Source: Ehretia macrophylla (lineage: Eukaryota > Streptophyta > Magnoliopsida > Boraginales > Ehretiaceae). Taken from it: 64,000 bases of DNA. Numbering within the stretch: position 1 is the stretch's first letter; every line of letters starts with the position of its first letter. Both the position numbers and the translations under genes were made by a program. This document shows positions 22,910 through 34,345 of the stretch, in pieces. The notes beneath the pieces are model-generated. The model saw only the letters and a list, made by a program, of their open reading frames with translations. It was not told the origin of the DNA and did no database searches. The stretch spans positions 88,438,644 to 88,502,643 of the forward strand of contig CM075767.1 of NCBI GenBank assembly GCA_037974665.1. Direction: 5' to 3'.

Positions 22910-23028
22910 AGGTGCGATCATACCAGCACTAATGCACCGGATCCCATTAGAACTTCGAAGTTAAGCGTGCTTGGGCGAGAGTAATACTAAGATAGGTGAC
23001 CCCCTGGGAAGTCCTCGTGTTGCACCCC
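22910..23028 (+). rRNA. 5S rRNA: 5S ribosomal RNA, copy 29
   Basis: Full length. Changes: G1A, C39T, C46T, G75A, G81A, G85A. Two C-box changes. Its spacer is the last in the window with AGCGTTGCC. Confidence 0.94.
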
Positions 23029-23584
23029 CTTTTCAATTTTTTTTGCCATGGTTAGCGTTGCCAAGATATTTTATCCACCAAATCTCTATTACCAAATCCC
23101 ACGGAACATTGGGCAAGAAAACATCGCTTCACGTAGAGGCCGGGCCAGCAAACCGAGGGCGTAGGGTTTGTGACCAAGTCTCCGTCGCTCCGGTGCCCAT
23201 AACTTTTTATCCGTAAGGAGTTGCGTAGTGCACAACATACCGTTGCAAAGCACTCTGAGAGCTCTATGACTAGGGCAGCCAGCCTGCTTGATCTGCCCTT
23301 TTTGGTGCCCAAAATCGAACATTTTCATCAGTTTTAGGCCACTTTTCTTCTTTTGCCCTGTTTTTCCGTCCCGGATCCTACGTCGTGAGCTGTTAAAAGG
23401 ACGACAACCTGACTCGCTGTACATCAGAGGGCCCTACAACGTGTCGATATCACGTCTTGCGAGGATGCTGCATTGTTGAAGCGGATGGGTTGTCGTTAAG
23501 CCCATTAGGCCTTTTGAATGGGCCAATCTCCAGGCTGGCACTGTGAACCGTTAACACAAATAGGAATTGTGCCCTCAACATGAT

Positions 23585-23703
23585 GGGTGCGATCATACCA
23601 GCACTAATGCACCGGATCCCATCAGAAATCCGAAGTTAAGCGTGTTTGGGCGAGAGTAGTGCTAGGAGGGGTGACCCCCTAGGATGTCCTCGTGTTGTAC
23701 CCC
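23585..23703 (+). rRNA. 5S rRNA: 5S ribosomal RNA, copy 30
   Basis: Full length. Changes: C44A, C61T, A77G, T84G, G97A, A101T, C114T. Upstream box CACAAATAGG. Confidence 0.93.
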
Positions 23704-24261
23704 TTTTTCAATTTTTTTTTCCCGGGTTATGGTTGCCAAGATAATTTATCCACCTAATCTCTATTACCGAATCCCACGAAACATTGGGCAAGACAACTTC
23801 ACTTCACGTAGAGGCCGGGCACGCAAACCGAGGGCGTAGGGTTTGTGACCAGGTCTCCGTCGCTCCAATGCCCATAACTTTTGATCCGTAAGGAGTTACA
23901 CGGCGAACAGCATACCGTTGCAAAGCTCTCTGAGAGCTCTATGACGAGGGCAACCAGCTTGCTCGCTGCGCCCATTTTTGGAGCCCAAAATCGAACGTTT
24001 TCATCAGTTTCAGGCCACTTTTCTGCTTTTTCGCTATTTTTTCATCCCGGATCGTACGTCATGAGCTGCTAAAAGAACGACGACCTGACTTCCGGTACAT
24101 CAGAGGGCCCTACAACGTATTGATATCACGTATTGCGAGGATGCTGCGTTGTTGAATCGGATGGGTTGTCGTTAAGCCCATTGGGCCTTTTGAATGGGCC
24201 ATTTCTCTAGGCTGGCACTGAGAACCGTTAACACATATAGGAATTGTGCCCTCAACATGAC

Positions 24262-24380
24262 GGGTGCAATCATACCAGCACTAATGAACCGGATCCCATC
24301 AAAACTCCGAAGTTAAGCATGCTTGGGCGAGAGTAGTACTAGGATGGGTGACCCCCTGGGAAGTCCTCGTGTTGCACCCC
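24262..24380 (+). rRNA. 5S rRNA: 5S ribosomal RNA, copy 31
   Basis: Full length. Changes: G7A, C26A, G41A, G58A. The 3' half is consensus; one A-box change. Confidence 0.95.
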
Positions 24381-24938
24381 CTTTTCAATTTTTTTTGCCG
24401 TGGTTAGGGTTGCCAAGATACTTTATCCACCAAATCTATATTACCGAATCCCACGGAACATTGGGCAAGACAACTTCGCTTCACCTAGAGGCCGGGCCAG
24501 CAAACCGAGGGCGTAAGGTTTGTGACAAGGTCTACGTCGCTCCGGTGCCCATAACTTTTGATCCGTAAGGAGTTACGCGGCGCACAACATACCATTGCAA
24601 AGCTCTCTAAGAGCTCTATGACGGGGGCAGCCAGCTTGTTTGCTATGCCCATTTTTGGAGCCCAAAATTGAATGTTTTCTTCAGTTTTAGGCCACTTTTC
24701 TTTTTTCGCTCTATTTTTTCGTCATGGATCGCACGTCGTGAGCTGTTAAAAGGATGACAACCTTACTCGTGGGACATTAGTAGGCCCTACAATGCATTGA
24801 CATCACATCTTGCGAGGATGCTACGTTGTTGAAGCGGATGGGTTGTCGTTAAGCCCATTGGGCCTTTTGAATGGGCCATTTCTCTAGGCTGGCACTGTGA
24901 ACCATTAACACATATAGGAATTGTGCCCTCAACATGAC

Positions 24939-25057
24939 GGGTGCGATCATACCAGCACTAATGCACCGGATCCCATCAGAACTCCGATGTTAAGCATGCT
25001 TGGGCGAGAGTAGGACAAGGACAGGTGACCCCCTGGGAAGTCCTCGTGTTGCACCCC
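24939..25057 (+). rRNA. 5S rRNA: 5S ribosomal RNA, copy 32
   Basis: Full length. Changes: A50T, G58A, T76G, T79A, T84C, G85A. The C box is clearly damaged (AGGACAGGTG). The spacer carries GCTAAAAGAACGATGACC, linking it to copies 19 and 30. Confidence 0.93.
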
Positions 25058-25615
25058 CTTTTCAATATTTTTTGCCCTAGTTAGGGTTGCCAAGATACTT
25101 TATCCACCAAATCTCTATTATCGAATCCCACGGAACATTGGGCAAGACAACTTCGCTTCAGGTAGAGGCCGGGCTCGTAAACCGAGGGCGTAGGGTTTGT
25201 GACCAGGTCTCCATCGCTCCGGTGCCTATAACATTTGATCCGTAAGGAGTTACGCGGCGCACAGCAGACAGTTGCAAACCTCTCTAAGGGCTCTACGACG
25301 AGGGCAGCCAGCTCGCTTGCTGTGCCCATTTTTGGAGCCCAAAATCGAACGTTTTCATCAGTTTCAGGCCACTTTTCTTCCTTTTCACTATTTTTCCATC
25401 CCGGATTGTACGTAGTGAGCTGCTAAAAGAACGATGACCTGACTTGCGGTACATCAGAGGGCCCTACAACGTGTCGATATCACATCTTGTGAGGATGCTG
25501 CGTTGTTGAAGTGGATGGGTTGTCGTTAAGCCCATTGGCCCTTTTGAATGGGCCATCTCTCTAGGCTGGCACTGTGAACCGCTTACACATATAGGAATTG
25601 TGCCCTCAACATGAT

Positions 25616-25734
25616 GGGTGCGATCATACCTGCACTAATGCACCGGATCCCATCAGAACTCCGAAGTTAAGCGTGCTTGGGCGAGAGTAGTACTAGGATG
25701 GGTGACCCCCTGGGACGTCCTCGTGTTGCACCCC
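25616..25734 (+). rRNA. 5S rRNA: 5S ribosomal RNA, copy 33
   Basis: Full length with only A16T and A101C; all internal boxes and the CATATAG box are intact. One of the best candidates for a working gene. Confidence 0.96.
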
Positions 25735-26292
25735 CTTTTCAATATTTTTTGCCCTAGTTTGGGTTGCGAAGATACTTTATCCACCAAATCTCTATTACCG
25801 AATCTCACGGAACATTGGGCAAGACAACTTCACTTCACATAGAGGCCATGCACGCAAACCGAGGGCGTAGGGCTTGTGACCAGGTTTCCATCGCTCCGGT
25901 GCCTATAACTTTTGATCCGTAAGGAGTTACGCGGCGCACAACATACCGTTGTAAAGCTCTTCGAGAGCTCTACGACGGGGGCATCCAACCTGCTCGCTTT
26001 GCCCATTTTTGCAGCCCAAAATCGAACGTTTTCATCAGTTTCAGGCCACTTTTCTTCTTTCGCTCTATTTTTCCGTCCAGGAACATACGTCGTGAGTTGT
26101 TAAAAGGACGATAACCTGACTCACTGTTCATCAGAGGGCCTTACAACGTGTCGATATCACGTCTTGCAAGGATGCTACATTGTTGAAGCGGATGGGTTGT
26201 CGTTAAGCCTATTAGGCCTTTTGAATGGACCATCTCTCCAAGCCGGCACTATGAACCGTTAACACAAATAGGAATTGTGCCCTCAACATGAC

Positions 26293-26364
26293 GGGTGCGA
26301 TCATTCCAGCACTAATGCACCGAATCCCATCAGAACTCCGAAGTTAAGCGTGCTTGGGCCAGAG
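26293..26364 (+). pseudogene. 5S rRNA: 5S rRNA copy 34, 3'-truncated
   Basis: Only bases 1-72 remain (A13T, G31A, G68C). The text passes from CCAGAG straight to CACGCAAACCGAGGGCG of the spacer, so one deletion of about 164 bp removed the C box, the 3' end, the terminators and the start of the spacer. Upstream box CACAAATAGG. Non-functional. Confidence 0.95.
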
Positions 26365-26805
26365 CACGCAAACCGAGGGCGTAGGGCCTGTGACCAGGTC
26401 TTTGTCGCTCCGCGGCCCATAACATTTGATCTGTAAGGAGTTACTCGGCGCACAGCATACCGTTGCAAAGATCTCTGAGAGCTCTACGACGAGGGCAGCT
26501 CGCTTGCTCACTGTGCCCTTTTTGGCGCCCAAAATTGAACGTTTTCATCAGTTTCGGGCCTCTTTTCTAGTTTTGCTCTGTTTTTCCATCCCGGATCGTA
26601 CGTCGTGAGGTGTTAAAAGGATGACAACCGTACTCACGGGACATTAGAGGGCCCTATAACGTATCGATATCACATCTTTCGAGGATGCTGCGTTGTTGAA
26701 GCGGATGGGTTGTCATTAAGCGCATTGGGCCTTTTGAATGGGCTATCTCTCTAGGCTGGCACTGTGAATATTTAACACATATAGGAATTGTGCCCTCAAC
26801 ATGAC

Positions 26806-26925
26806 GGGTGCAATCATACCAGAACTAATGCACCGGATCCCATCAGAACTCCGAAGTTAAGCGTGCTTGGACGAGAGTAGTACAAGGATGGGTCACCCCC
26901 TGGGAAGTCCTCGTGTTGCAACCCC
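26806..26925 (+). rRNA. 5S rRNA: 5S ribosomal RNA, copy 35
   Basis: 120 nt: one extra A in the 3' arm (TTGCAACCCC). Other changes: G7A, C18A, G66A, T79A, G89C. G89C is in the C box and the insertion disturbs the terminal stem. Confidence 0.93.
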
Positions 26926-27484
26926 CTTTTCAATATTTTTTGCCCTGGTTAGGGTTTCCAAGATACTTTATCCACCAAATCTCTTTTACCGAATCCCATG
27001 GAACAGTGGTCAAGGCAACTTCGATTCACGTAGAGGCCGGGGCTACAAACTGACGGCGTAGGGTTTGTGACCAGGTCTCCGTCGCTCCGGTGCCCATAAC
27101 CTTTGATCCGTAAGGAGGTACGCAGCACATAGCATGCCGTTACAAAGCTCTCTGAGTGCTCTACAACGGGGTCAGCTAGCTTGCTCGTTGTGCCCCTTTT
27201 TGGAGCTGAAAATTGAACGTTTTCATCAATTTTAGGCCACTTTTCTTCCTTTGCTCTGTATTTTCGTAGCGGATCGTACGTCGTGAGCAGTTAAAAGGAT
27301 GACGACATGACTCGCGTGACATTAGAGGGCCCTACAACATTTTTGATGTCACGTCTTGCGAGGATGCTGCGTTGTTGAAGTGGATGGGTTGTCGTTAAGC
27401 CCATTGGCCCTTTTGAATAGGCCATTTCTCTAGGCTGGTACTGTGAACCGTTAACACATATAGGAATTATGCCCTCAACATGAC

Positions 27485-27603
27485 GGGTGCGATCATCCGA
27501 GCACTAATGCACCAGATCCCATCAGAATTCCGAAGGTAAGCGTGCTTGGGCGAGAGTAGTACTAAGATGGGTGACCCCCTGGGAAGTCCTCGTGTTGCAC
27601 CCC
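27485..27603 (+). rRNA. 5S rRNA: 5S ribosomal RNA, copy 36
   Basis: Full length. Changes: A13C, C15G, G30A, C44T, T52G, G81A. A13C+C15G (ATCCGAG) is shared with copies 42 and 43. Confidence 0.94.
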
Positions 27604-28129
27604 CTTTTCAATTTTTCTTACCCTGGTTAGGGTTGCCAAGATACTTTATCCCCCAAATCTCTATTACCGAATCCCACGAAACATTGGGCAAGACAACTTT
27701 GTTTCACGTAGCGGCCGGGCCCACAAACCGAGGGCGTAGGGTTTGTGACCAGGTCTTCGTCGCTCCGTTGCCCATAACTTTTGATCCGTAAAGAGTTACG
27801 TGGTGCACAGCATATTGTTGCAAAGCTCTCTGAGAGCTCTACGACGGGGGCAGCAAAATCAAAAGTTTTCATCAGTATTAGGTCACTTTTCTTCTTTTGC
27901 CCTATTTTTTCCCCCCGGATCGTACATCGTGAGGTGTTAAAAGGACGACAACCTAACTCGCGGTACATCAGAGGGCCCTACAACGTGTCGATATCACGTC
28001 TTGCGAGGATGCTGCATTGTTGAAGCGGATGGGTTGTCGTTATGCCCATTGGGCCTTTTGAATGGGCCATCTCTCTAGGCTGGCACTGTGAACTGTTAAC
28101 ACATATAGGAATTGTTCCCTCAACATGAC
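27604..28129 (+). other. Spacer of copy 36 with a ~32-bp deletion
   Basis: At about 27854 GGGGGCAGC joins AAAATC, skipping CAGCTTGCTCGCTGTGCCC and the TTTTTGGAGCCC block. The unit is 645 bp. Confidence 0.88.
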
Positions 28130-28248
28130 GGGTGCGATCGTACCAGCACTAATGCCCCGGATCCCATCAGAACTCCGATGTTAAGCGTGCCTGGGCGAGA
28201 GTAGTACTACGATGGGTGACCCCCTGGGAAGTCCTCGTGTTGCACCCC
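28130..28248 (+). rRNA. 5S rRNA: 5S ribosomal RNA, copy 37
   Basis: Full length. Changes: A11G, A27C, A50T, T62C, G81C. Shares A27C+A50T+T62C with copy 21. Confidence 0.94.
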
Positions 28249-28806
28249 ATTTTTAAATTTTTTTGTCCTGGTCAGAGTTGCCAAGATACTTTATCCACCA
28301 AATCTCTATTACCGAGTCCCACGGAACATTGGGCAAGACAACTTCACTTCCCGTAAAGGCCGGGCCAGCGAACCTAGTGCGTAGGGTTTGTGATAAGGTC
28401 TCTGTCGCTCCGTTGCCTATAACTTTTGATCCGTAAGGAGTTACGTGGCGCACAGCATACCGTTGCAAAGCTCTCTGAGAGCTCTATGATGGGGGGAGCC
28501 AGCTTGCTCGCTGTGCCCATTTTTGGTGCCTAAAATCGAATGTTTTCATCAATTTCAGGCCACTTTTCTTCTTTTGCTCTGTTTTTCCGTCCCGGATCGT
28601 ACGTCGTGAGCTGTTAAAAGGACGACAACATGACTCGTGGGACATCAGAGGGCCCTACAATGTGTCGATATCACGTCTTGCGAGGGTGCTGCGTTTTTGA
28701 AGTGGATGGGTTATCGTTATGCCCATTGGGCCTTCTGAATGGGCCAGCTCTCTAGGCTGGCACTGTGAACCGTTAACACAAATAGGAATTGTGCCCCCAA
28801 CATGAC

Positions 28807-28925
28807 GGGTGCGATCATACCAGCACTAATGCACCGGATCCCATCAGAACTCCGAAGTTAAGCGTGCTTGGGCAAGAGTAGTACTAGGATGGGTGATCCC
28901 TTGGGAAGTCCTCATGTTGCACCCC
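28807..28925 (+). rRNA. 5S rRNA: 5S ribosomal RNA, copy 38
   Basis: Full length. Changes: G68A, C91T, C95T, G108A. Upstream box CACAAATAGG. Confidence 0.95.
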
Positions 28926-29484
28926 CTTTTCAATTTTTTTTGCCCTGGTTAGGGTTGCTAAGATACTTTATCCACCAAATCTCTATTACTGAATCCCACG
29001 GAACATTGGGCAAGACAACTTCGCTTCACGTAAAGGCCGGGCCCACAAACTGAGGGCGTAGGGTTTGTGACCAGGTCTCCGTCGCTCCGTTGCCAATAAC
29101 TTTTGATCCGTAAGGAGGTACGCAGTGCACAGCATACAGTTACAAAGCTCTTTGAGAGCTCTACGACGAGGGCAGCCAGCTTGCTCGCTGTGCCCACTTT
29201 TGGAGCCCAAAATCGAACATTTTTATCAATTTTTTGGCACTTTTCCTCTTTTGCACCGTTTTTCCCTCTCGAATCGTACGTCGTGAGCTGTTAAAAGGAC
29301 TACAACCTGACTCGCGGGACAACAGAAGGCACTACAACATTTTTGATATCACGTCTTGCGTGGATGCTACGTTGTTGAAGAGGATGGTATGTCGTTAAGC
29401 CCATTGGCCCTTTTCAATAGGCCATCTCTCTAGGCTGGTATTGTGAACCGTTAACATATATAGGAATTGTGCCCTCAACATGAT

Positions 29485-29603
29485 GGGTGCGATCATCGGA
29501 GCACTAATTCACCGAATCCCATCAGAACTCCGAAGTTAAGCGTGCCTGGGCGAGAGTAGTACTACGATGGGTGACCCCCTGGGAAGTCCTTGTGTTGCAC
29601 CCC
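29485..29603 (+). rRNA. 5S rRNA: 5S ribosomal RNA, copy 39
   Basis: Full length. Changes: A13C, C14G, C15G, G25T, G31A, T62C, G81C, C107T. T62C+G81C is shared with copy 37, two units before. Confidence 0.93.
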
Positions 29604-30160
29604 TTTTCAATTTTTGTTGCCCGGGTTAGGGTTGCCAAGATACTTTATCCACCAAATCTCTATTACCGAATCCCACGGAACATTGGGCAAGTCAACGTCG
29701 CGTCACGTAGAGGCCGGGCCCACAAACCGAGGGCGTAGGGTTTGTGACCAGGTCTCCGTCGCTCCGGTGCCCATAACTTTCGATCCGTTAGGAGTTACGC
29801 CACGCACAGCATACCGTTGCAAAGCACTCTGAGAGCTCTATGAAGGGGGCAGCCAGCTTGCTCTCTATGCCCATTTTTGGAGCCCAAAATTGAACGTTTT
29901 CATCAATTTCAGGGCACTTTTCTTCTTTTGCCCTGGTTTTTCGTCCCGGATTGTACATCGTGAGCTGTTAAAAGGACGACAACCTGACTCGCGGTACATC
30001 AGAGGGCCCTACAACGTGTCGATTTCACGTCTTGCGATGATGCTGCGTTGTTGAAGCGGATGGGTTGTCGTTAAGCCCATTGGGCCTTTTGAATGGGCCA
30101 TCTCTCTAGGCTGGCACTGTGAACCGTTAACACAAATAGGAATTGTGCCCTCAACATAAC

Positions 30161-30279
30161 GGGTGCGATCATACCAGCACTAATGCAACGGATCCCATCA
30201 GAACTCCGATGTTAAGCGTGCTTGGGTGACAGTGGCACTAGGATGGGTGACCCCTTGGGAAGTCCTCGTGTTGCACCCA
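30161..30279 (+). rRNA. 5S rRNA: 5S ribosomal RNA, copy 40
   Basis: Full length. Changes: C28A, A50T, C67T, G70C, A74G, T76C, C95T, C119A. The intermediate element reads TGACAG. Six of these changes recur in copy 44, four units on. Upstream box CACAAATAGG. Confidence 0.93.
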
Positions 30280-30836
30280 CTTTTCAATTTTTTTTGCCCT
30301 AGTTAGGGATGCCAAGATACTTTATCCACCAAATCTCCATCACCGAATCCCACGGAACATTGGCCAAGAAAGCCTTGCTTCACGTAGAGGCCGGGCACGT
30401 AAACCCAGGGCGTAGGGTTTGTGACCGAGTCTCCGTCGCTTCGGTGCCCATAACTTTTGATCCGTAAGGAGTTACGCGGTGCACAGCATGCCGTTGCAAA
30501 GCTCCCTGAGAGCTCTACCATGGGGGCCGCCAACATGCTCACTGTGCCTATTTTTGGAGCCCAAAATCGAACGTTTTCATCAGTTTCAGGCCACTTTTGT
30601 TCTTTTGCTCTGTTTTTTCATCCCGGATCGTATGTTGTGAGCAGTTAAAGGATGACAACCTGTCTCGCGGGAAATCAGAGGGCCCTACAACGTGTCGATA
30701 TCACGCCTTGCGAGGATGCTGCGTTGTTGAAGTGGATGGGTTATCGTTAAGCCCATTGAGCCTTTTGAATAGGCCATCTCTCTAGGCTGGCACTGTGAAG
30801 CGTTAACACATATTGGAATTGTGCCCTCAAAATGAC

Positions 30837-30955
30837 GGGTGCGATCATAAGAGCACTAATGCACCAGATCCCGTCAGAACTCTGAAATTATGCGTGCTTG
30901 GGCGAGAGTTGTGCTAGGATGGGTGACCCCCTGGGAAGTCCTCGTGTTGCACCCA
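30837..30955 (+). rRNA. 5S rRNA: 5S ribosomal RNA, copy 41
   Basis: Full length but with two changes in the A-box core (G51A, A55T), plus C14A, C15G, G30A, A37G, C47T, A74T, A77G, C119A. Likely inactive. Confidence 0.92.
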
Positions 30956-31514
30956 CTTTTCAATTTTTTTTGCCCTGGTTAGGGATGCCAAGATACTTTA
31001 TCCACCAAATCTCCATCACCGAATCCCACGGAACATTGGCCAAGAAAGCCTTGCTTCACGTAAAGGCCGGGCCCACAAACCAAGGGCATAGGGTTTGTGA
31101 CCAGGTCTTCGTCACTCCGTTGCCCATAACTTTTGATCCGTAAGAAGTTACGCGGTGCACAGCATACCGTTGCAAAGCCCTCTGAGAGATCTACGATGGG
31201 GGCAGCCAGCTTGCTCGCTGTGCCCGTTTTTGGAGACCAAAATCGAACGTTTTCATTAGTTTTAGGCCACTTTTCTTCTTTTGCTTTGTTTTTCCGTCCC
31301 GGATCGTACGTCGTTAGCTTTTAACATGACGATAACCTGACTCGTGGGATATCAGAGGGCCCTACAACATTTTTGATATCACGTCTTGCGAGGATGCTAC
31401 GTTGTTGAAGCGGATGGGTTGTCGTTAAGCCCATTGGCCTTTTTGAATAGGCCATCTCTCTAGGCTGGTACTGTGAACCGTTAACACAATTAGGAATTGT
31501 GCCCTCAACATGAC

Positions 31515-31633
31515 GGGTGCGATCATCCGAGCACTAATGCACCGGATCCCATCAGAACTCCGAAGTTAAGCATGCTTGGGCGAGAGTAGTACTAGGATGG
31601 GTGACCCCTTGGGAAGTCCTCGTGTTGCACCCC
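31515..31633 (+). rRNA. 5S rRNA: 5S ribosomal RNA, copy 42
   Basis: Full length. Changes: A13C, C15G, G58A, C95T. Upstream box altered to CACAATTAGG. Confidence 0.95.
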
Positions 31634-32192
31634 CTTTTCAATTTTTCTTGCCCTGGTTAGGGCTGCCAAGATACTTTATCCACCAAATCTCTATTACAGA
31701 ATCCCACGGAACATTTGGCAAGACAACTTCGCTTCACGTTGAGGCCGGGCCCGCAAACCGAGGGCGTAGGGTTTGTGACCAAGTCTTCGTCGCTCCGTTG
31801 CCCATAACTTTTGATTCGTAAGGAGTTACGCGGTGCACAGCATATCGTTGCAAAGCTCTCTAAGAGCTCTACGACGGGGGTAGCCAACTTGCTCGCTGTG
31901 CCCATTTTTGGAGCCGAAAATAGAATGTTTTCAATAGTTTTAGGACACTTTTCTTCTTTTGCTATGTTTTTCTATCCCGGATCGTACGTCGTGAGCTGTT
32001 AAAAGGACGACAACCCGACTCGCGGGACATCAGAGGGCCCTATAACATTTTTGATATCATGTCTTGCGAGGATGCAGCGTTGTTGAAGCGGATGGGTTCT
32101 CGTTAAGCACGTTGGCCCTTTTCAATAGGCCATCTCTCTAGGCTTGTATTGTGAACTGTTAGCACATATAGTTATTGTGCCCTCAACATGAT

Positions 32193-32311
32193 GGGTGTGA
32201 TCATCCGAGCACTAATGCACCGGATCCCATCAGAACTCCGAAGTTAAGCGTGCTTGGGCGAGAGTAGTACTAGGATGGGTGACCCCCTGGGAAGTCCTCG
32301 TGTTGCACCCC
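32193..32311 (+). rRNA. 5S rRNA: 5S ribosomal RNA, copy 43
   Basis: Full length. Changes only C6T, A13C, C15G; all three boxes intact. Shares ATCCGAG with adjacent copy 42. Confidence 0.96.
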
Positions 32312-32870
32312 CTTTTCAATTTTTCTTGCCCTGGTTAGGGTTGCCAAGATACTTTATCCCCCAAATCTCTATTACCGAATCCCACAGAACATTGGGCAAG
32401 ACAACTTCGCTTCACGAAGAGGCCGGGCCCGCAAACCGAGGGCGTAGGGTTTGTGACCAGGTCTCCGTCGCTCTGGTGCCCATAATTTTTGATCCGTAAA
32501 GAGTTACGCGGCGCACAGCATACCGTTGCAAAGCACTCTGAGGGCTCTACGTCGGGGGCTGCCAGCTTGCTCGTTGTGCCCCATCTTTGGAGACCAAAAT
32601 CAAACGTTTTCATCAATTTCTGGCCACTTTTCTTCTTTTGCCCTGTTTTTCCGTCCCAAATCCTACGTCGTGAGCTGTTAAAACGACGATAACCTGACTC
32701 GCAGTACATCAGAGGGCCCTACAACATGTCGATATCACGTCTTGCGAGGATGCGGCGTTGTTGAAGTGGATGGGTTATCGTTAAGCCCATTGGGCCTTTT
32801 GAATGGGCCATCTCTCTATGCTGGCACTGTGAACCGTTAAGACATATAGAAATTGTACCCTCAAAATGAC

Positions 32871-32989
32871 GGGTACGATCATACCAGCCCTAATGCAACG
32901 GGTCCCATCAGAACTCCGATGTTAAGAGTGCTTGGGTGACAGTAGCACTAGGATGGGTGACCCCCAGCGAAGTCCTCGTGTTGTACCCA
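32871..32989 (+). rRNA. 5S rRNA: 5S ribosomal RNA, copy 44, heavily diverged
   Basis: 119 nt with 13 changes: G5A, A19C, C28A, A32G, A50T, C57A, C67T, G70C, T76C, T96A, G98C, C114T, C119A. A box, intermediate element and C box are all hit. Sister of copy 40; very likely a pseudogene although full length. Confidence 0.9.
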
Positions 32990-33548
32990 CTTTTCAATTT
33001 TTTTTGCACTGGTTAGGGATGCCAAGATACTTTATCCACCAAATCTCTATCACCGAATCCCACGGAACATTGCCCAAGACAACTTCGCTTCACGTAGAGG
33101 CCGGGCCCGCAAACCGAGGGCGTAGGGTTTGTGACCGAGTCTCCGTCGCTCCGGTGCCCATAACTTTTGATCCGTAAGGAGTTACGCGGTGCACAGCATA
33201 CAGTTTCAAAGCTCTCTGAGAGCTCTACGACGTGGGCAGCCATCTTGTTCGCTGTGCCTATTTTTGAAGCCCAAAATCGAACGTTTTCATCAGTTTCGGG
33301 ACACTTTTCTTCTTTTGCTCTATTTTTCCGTCCCGGATCGTACGCCGTGAGTTGTTAAAAGGACAAAAACCTAACTCGCGGGACATTAGAGGTCCCTACA
33401 ACGTTTTTGCTATCACGTCTTGCGAGGATGCTACATTGTTGAAGCGGATGGGTTGACGTTAAGCCCATTGGGCATTTTGAATGGGCCATCTCTCCATGCT
33501 GGCACTGTGAACCGTTAACACATATAGGAATTGTGCCCTCAACATGAC

Positions 33549-33669
33549 GGGTGCGATCATACCAGCACTAATGCACCAGTTCCCAATTTTGGGCTCCGAA
33601 GTTAAGCGGGGTTGGGCGAGAGTAGTACTAGGATGGGTGACCCCCTGGGAAGTCCTCGTGTTGCACCCC
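33549..33669 (+). rRNA. 5S rRNA: 5S ribosomal RNA, copy 45, with inverted spacer-like insert
   Basis: 121 nt. Bases 38-43 are replaced by a longer segment: CAATTTTGGGCTCC at 33584-33597 is the exact reverse complement of the spacer motif GGAGCCCAAAATTG. The final CTCC is native to the gene and may have primed the switch. Also G30A, A32T, T59G, C61G. The helix III region is disrupted, so a functional RNA is unlikely. Confidence 0.9.
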
Positions 33670-34226
33670 CTTTTCAATTTTTCTTGCCCTTGTTAAGGTT
33701 ACCAAGATACTTTATCCGCCAAATCTCTATTACCGAATCCCACAGAACATTGGGCAAGACAACTTCGCTTCACGTAGAGGGCGGGCCCGCAAACCGAGGG
33801 CGTATGGTTTGTGACCAGGTCTCCGTCGCTCTGGTGCCCATAACTTTTGATTCGTAAGGAGTTACGCGGTGCACAGCATACCGTTGCAAACTCTCTGAGA
33901 GCTCTACGACGGAGGCAGCCATCTTGCTTGCTGTGCCCATTTTTGGAGCCCAAATTTGAACTTTTTCATCCATTTTAGGCCACTTTTCTTCTCTTGCCCT
34001 ATTTTTCTGTCCCGGATCGTACGTCGTGAGCTGTAAAATGGACGACAACCTAACTCGTGGTTCATCAGAGGGGCCTACAACGTGTCGATGTCACGTCTTG
34101 CAAGGATGCTGCGTTGTTGAAGTTGATGGGTTGTCGTTAAGCCCAATGGGCCTTTTGAATGGGCCATTACACTAGGCTGGCACTGTGAACCATTAACACA
34201 TATAGGAATTGTGCCATCAACATGAC

Positions 34227-34345
34227 GAGTGCAATCATACCAGTACTAATGCACCGGATCCCATCAGAACTCCGAAGTTAAGCGTGCTTGGGCGAGAGTA
34301 GTACTAGGATGGGTGACCCCCTGGGAAGTCCTCGTGTTGCACCCC
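34227..34345 (+). rRNA. 5S rRNA: 5S ribosomal RNA, copy 46
   Basis: Full length. Changes G2A, G7A, C18T only; bases 19-119 are consensus with all boxes intact. Confidence 0.96.

Larger units (their letters stand above)
22234..24261 (+). repeat. Second copy of the three-unit segment (copies 28-30)
   Basis: Counterpart of 14792-16819. Shared features include ACATC/ACATG then GGCCCTA.AACTTGTC, CACGTCTTGAGA, the TACTA-class gene change G75A (18/29), CGCTGTACATC (18/29) and CTTTTTCGCTATTTTT (19/30). Confidence 0.8.
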
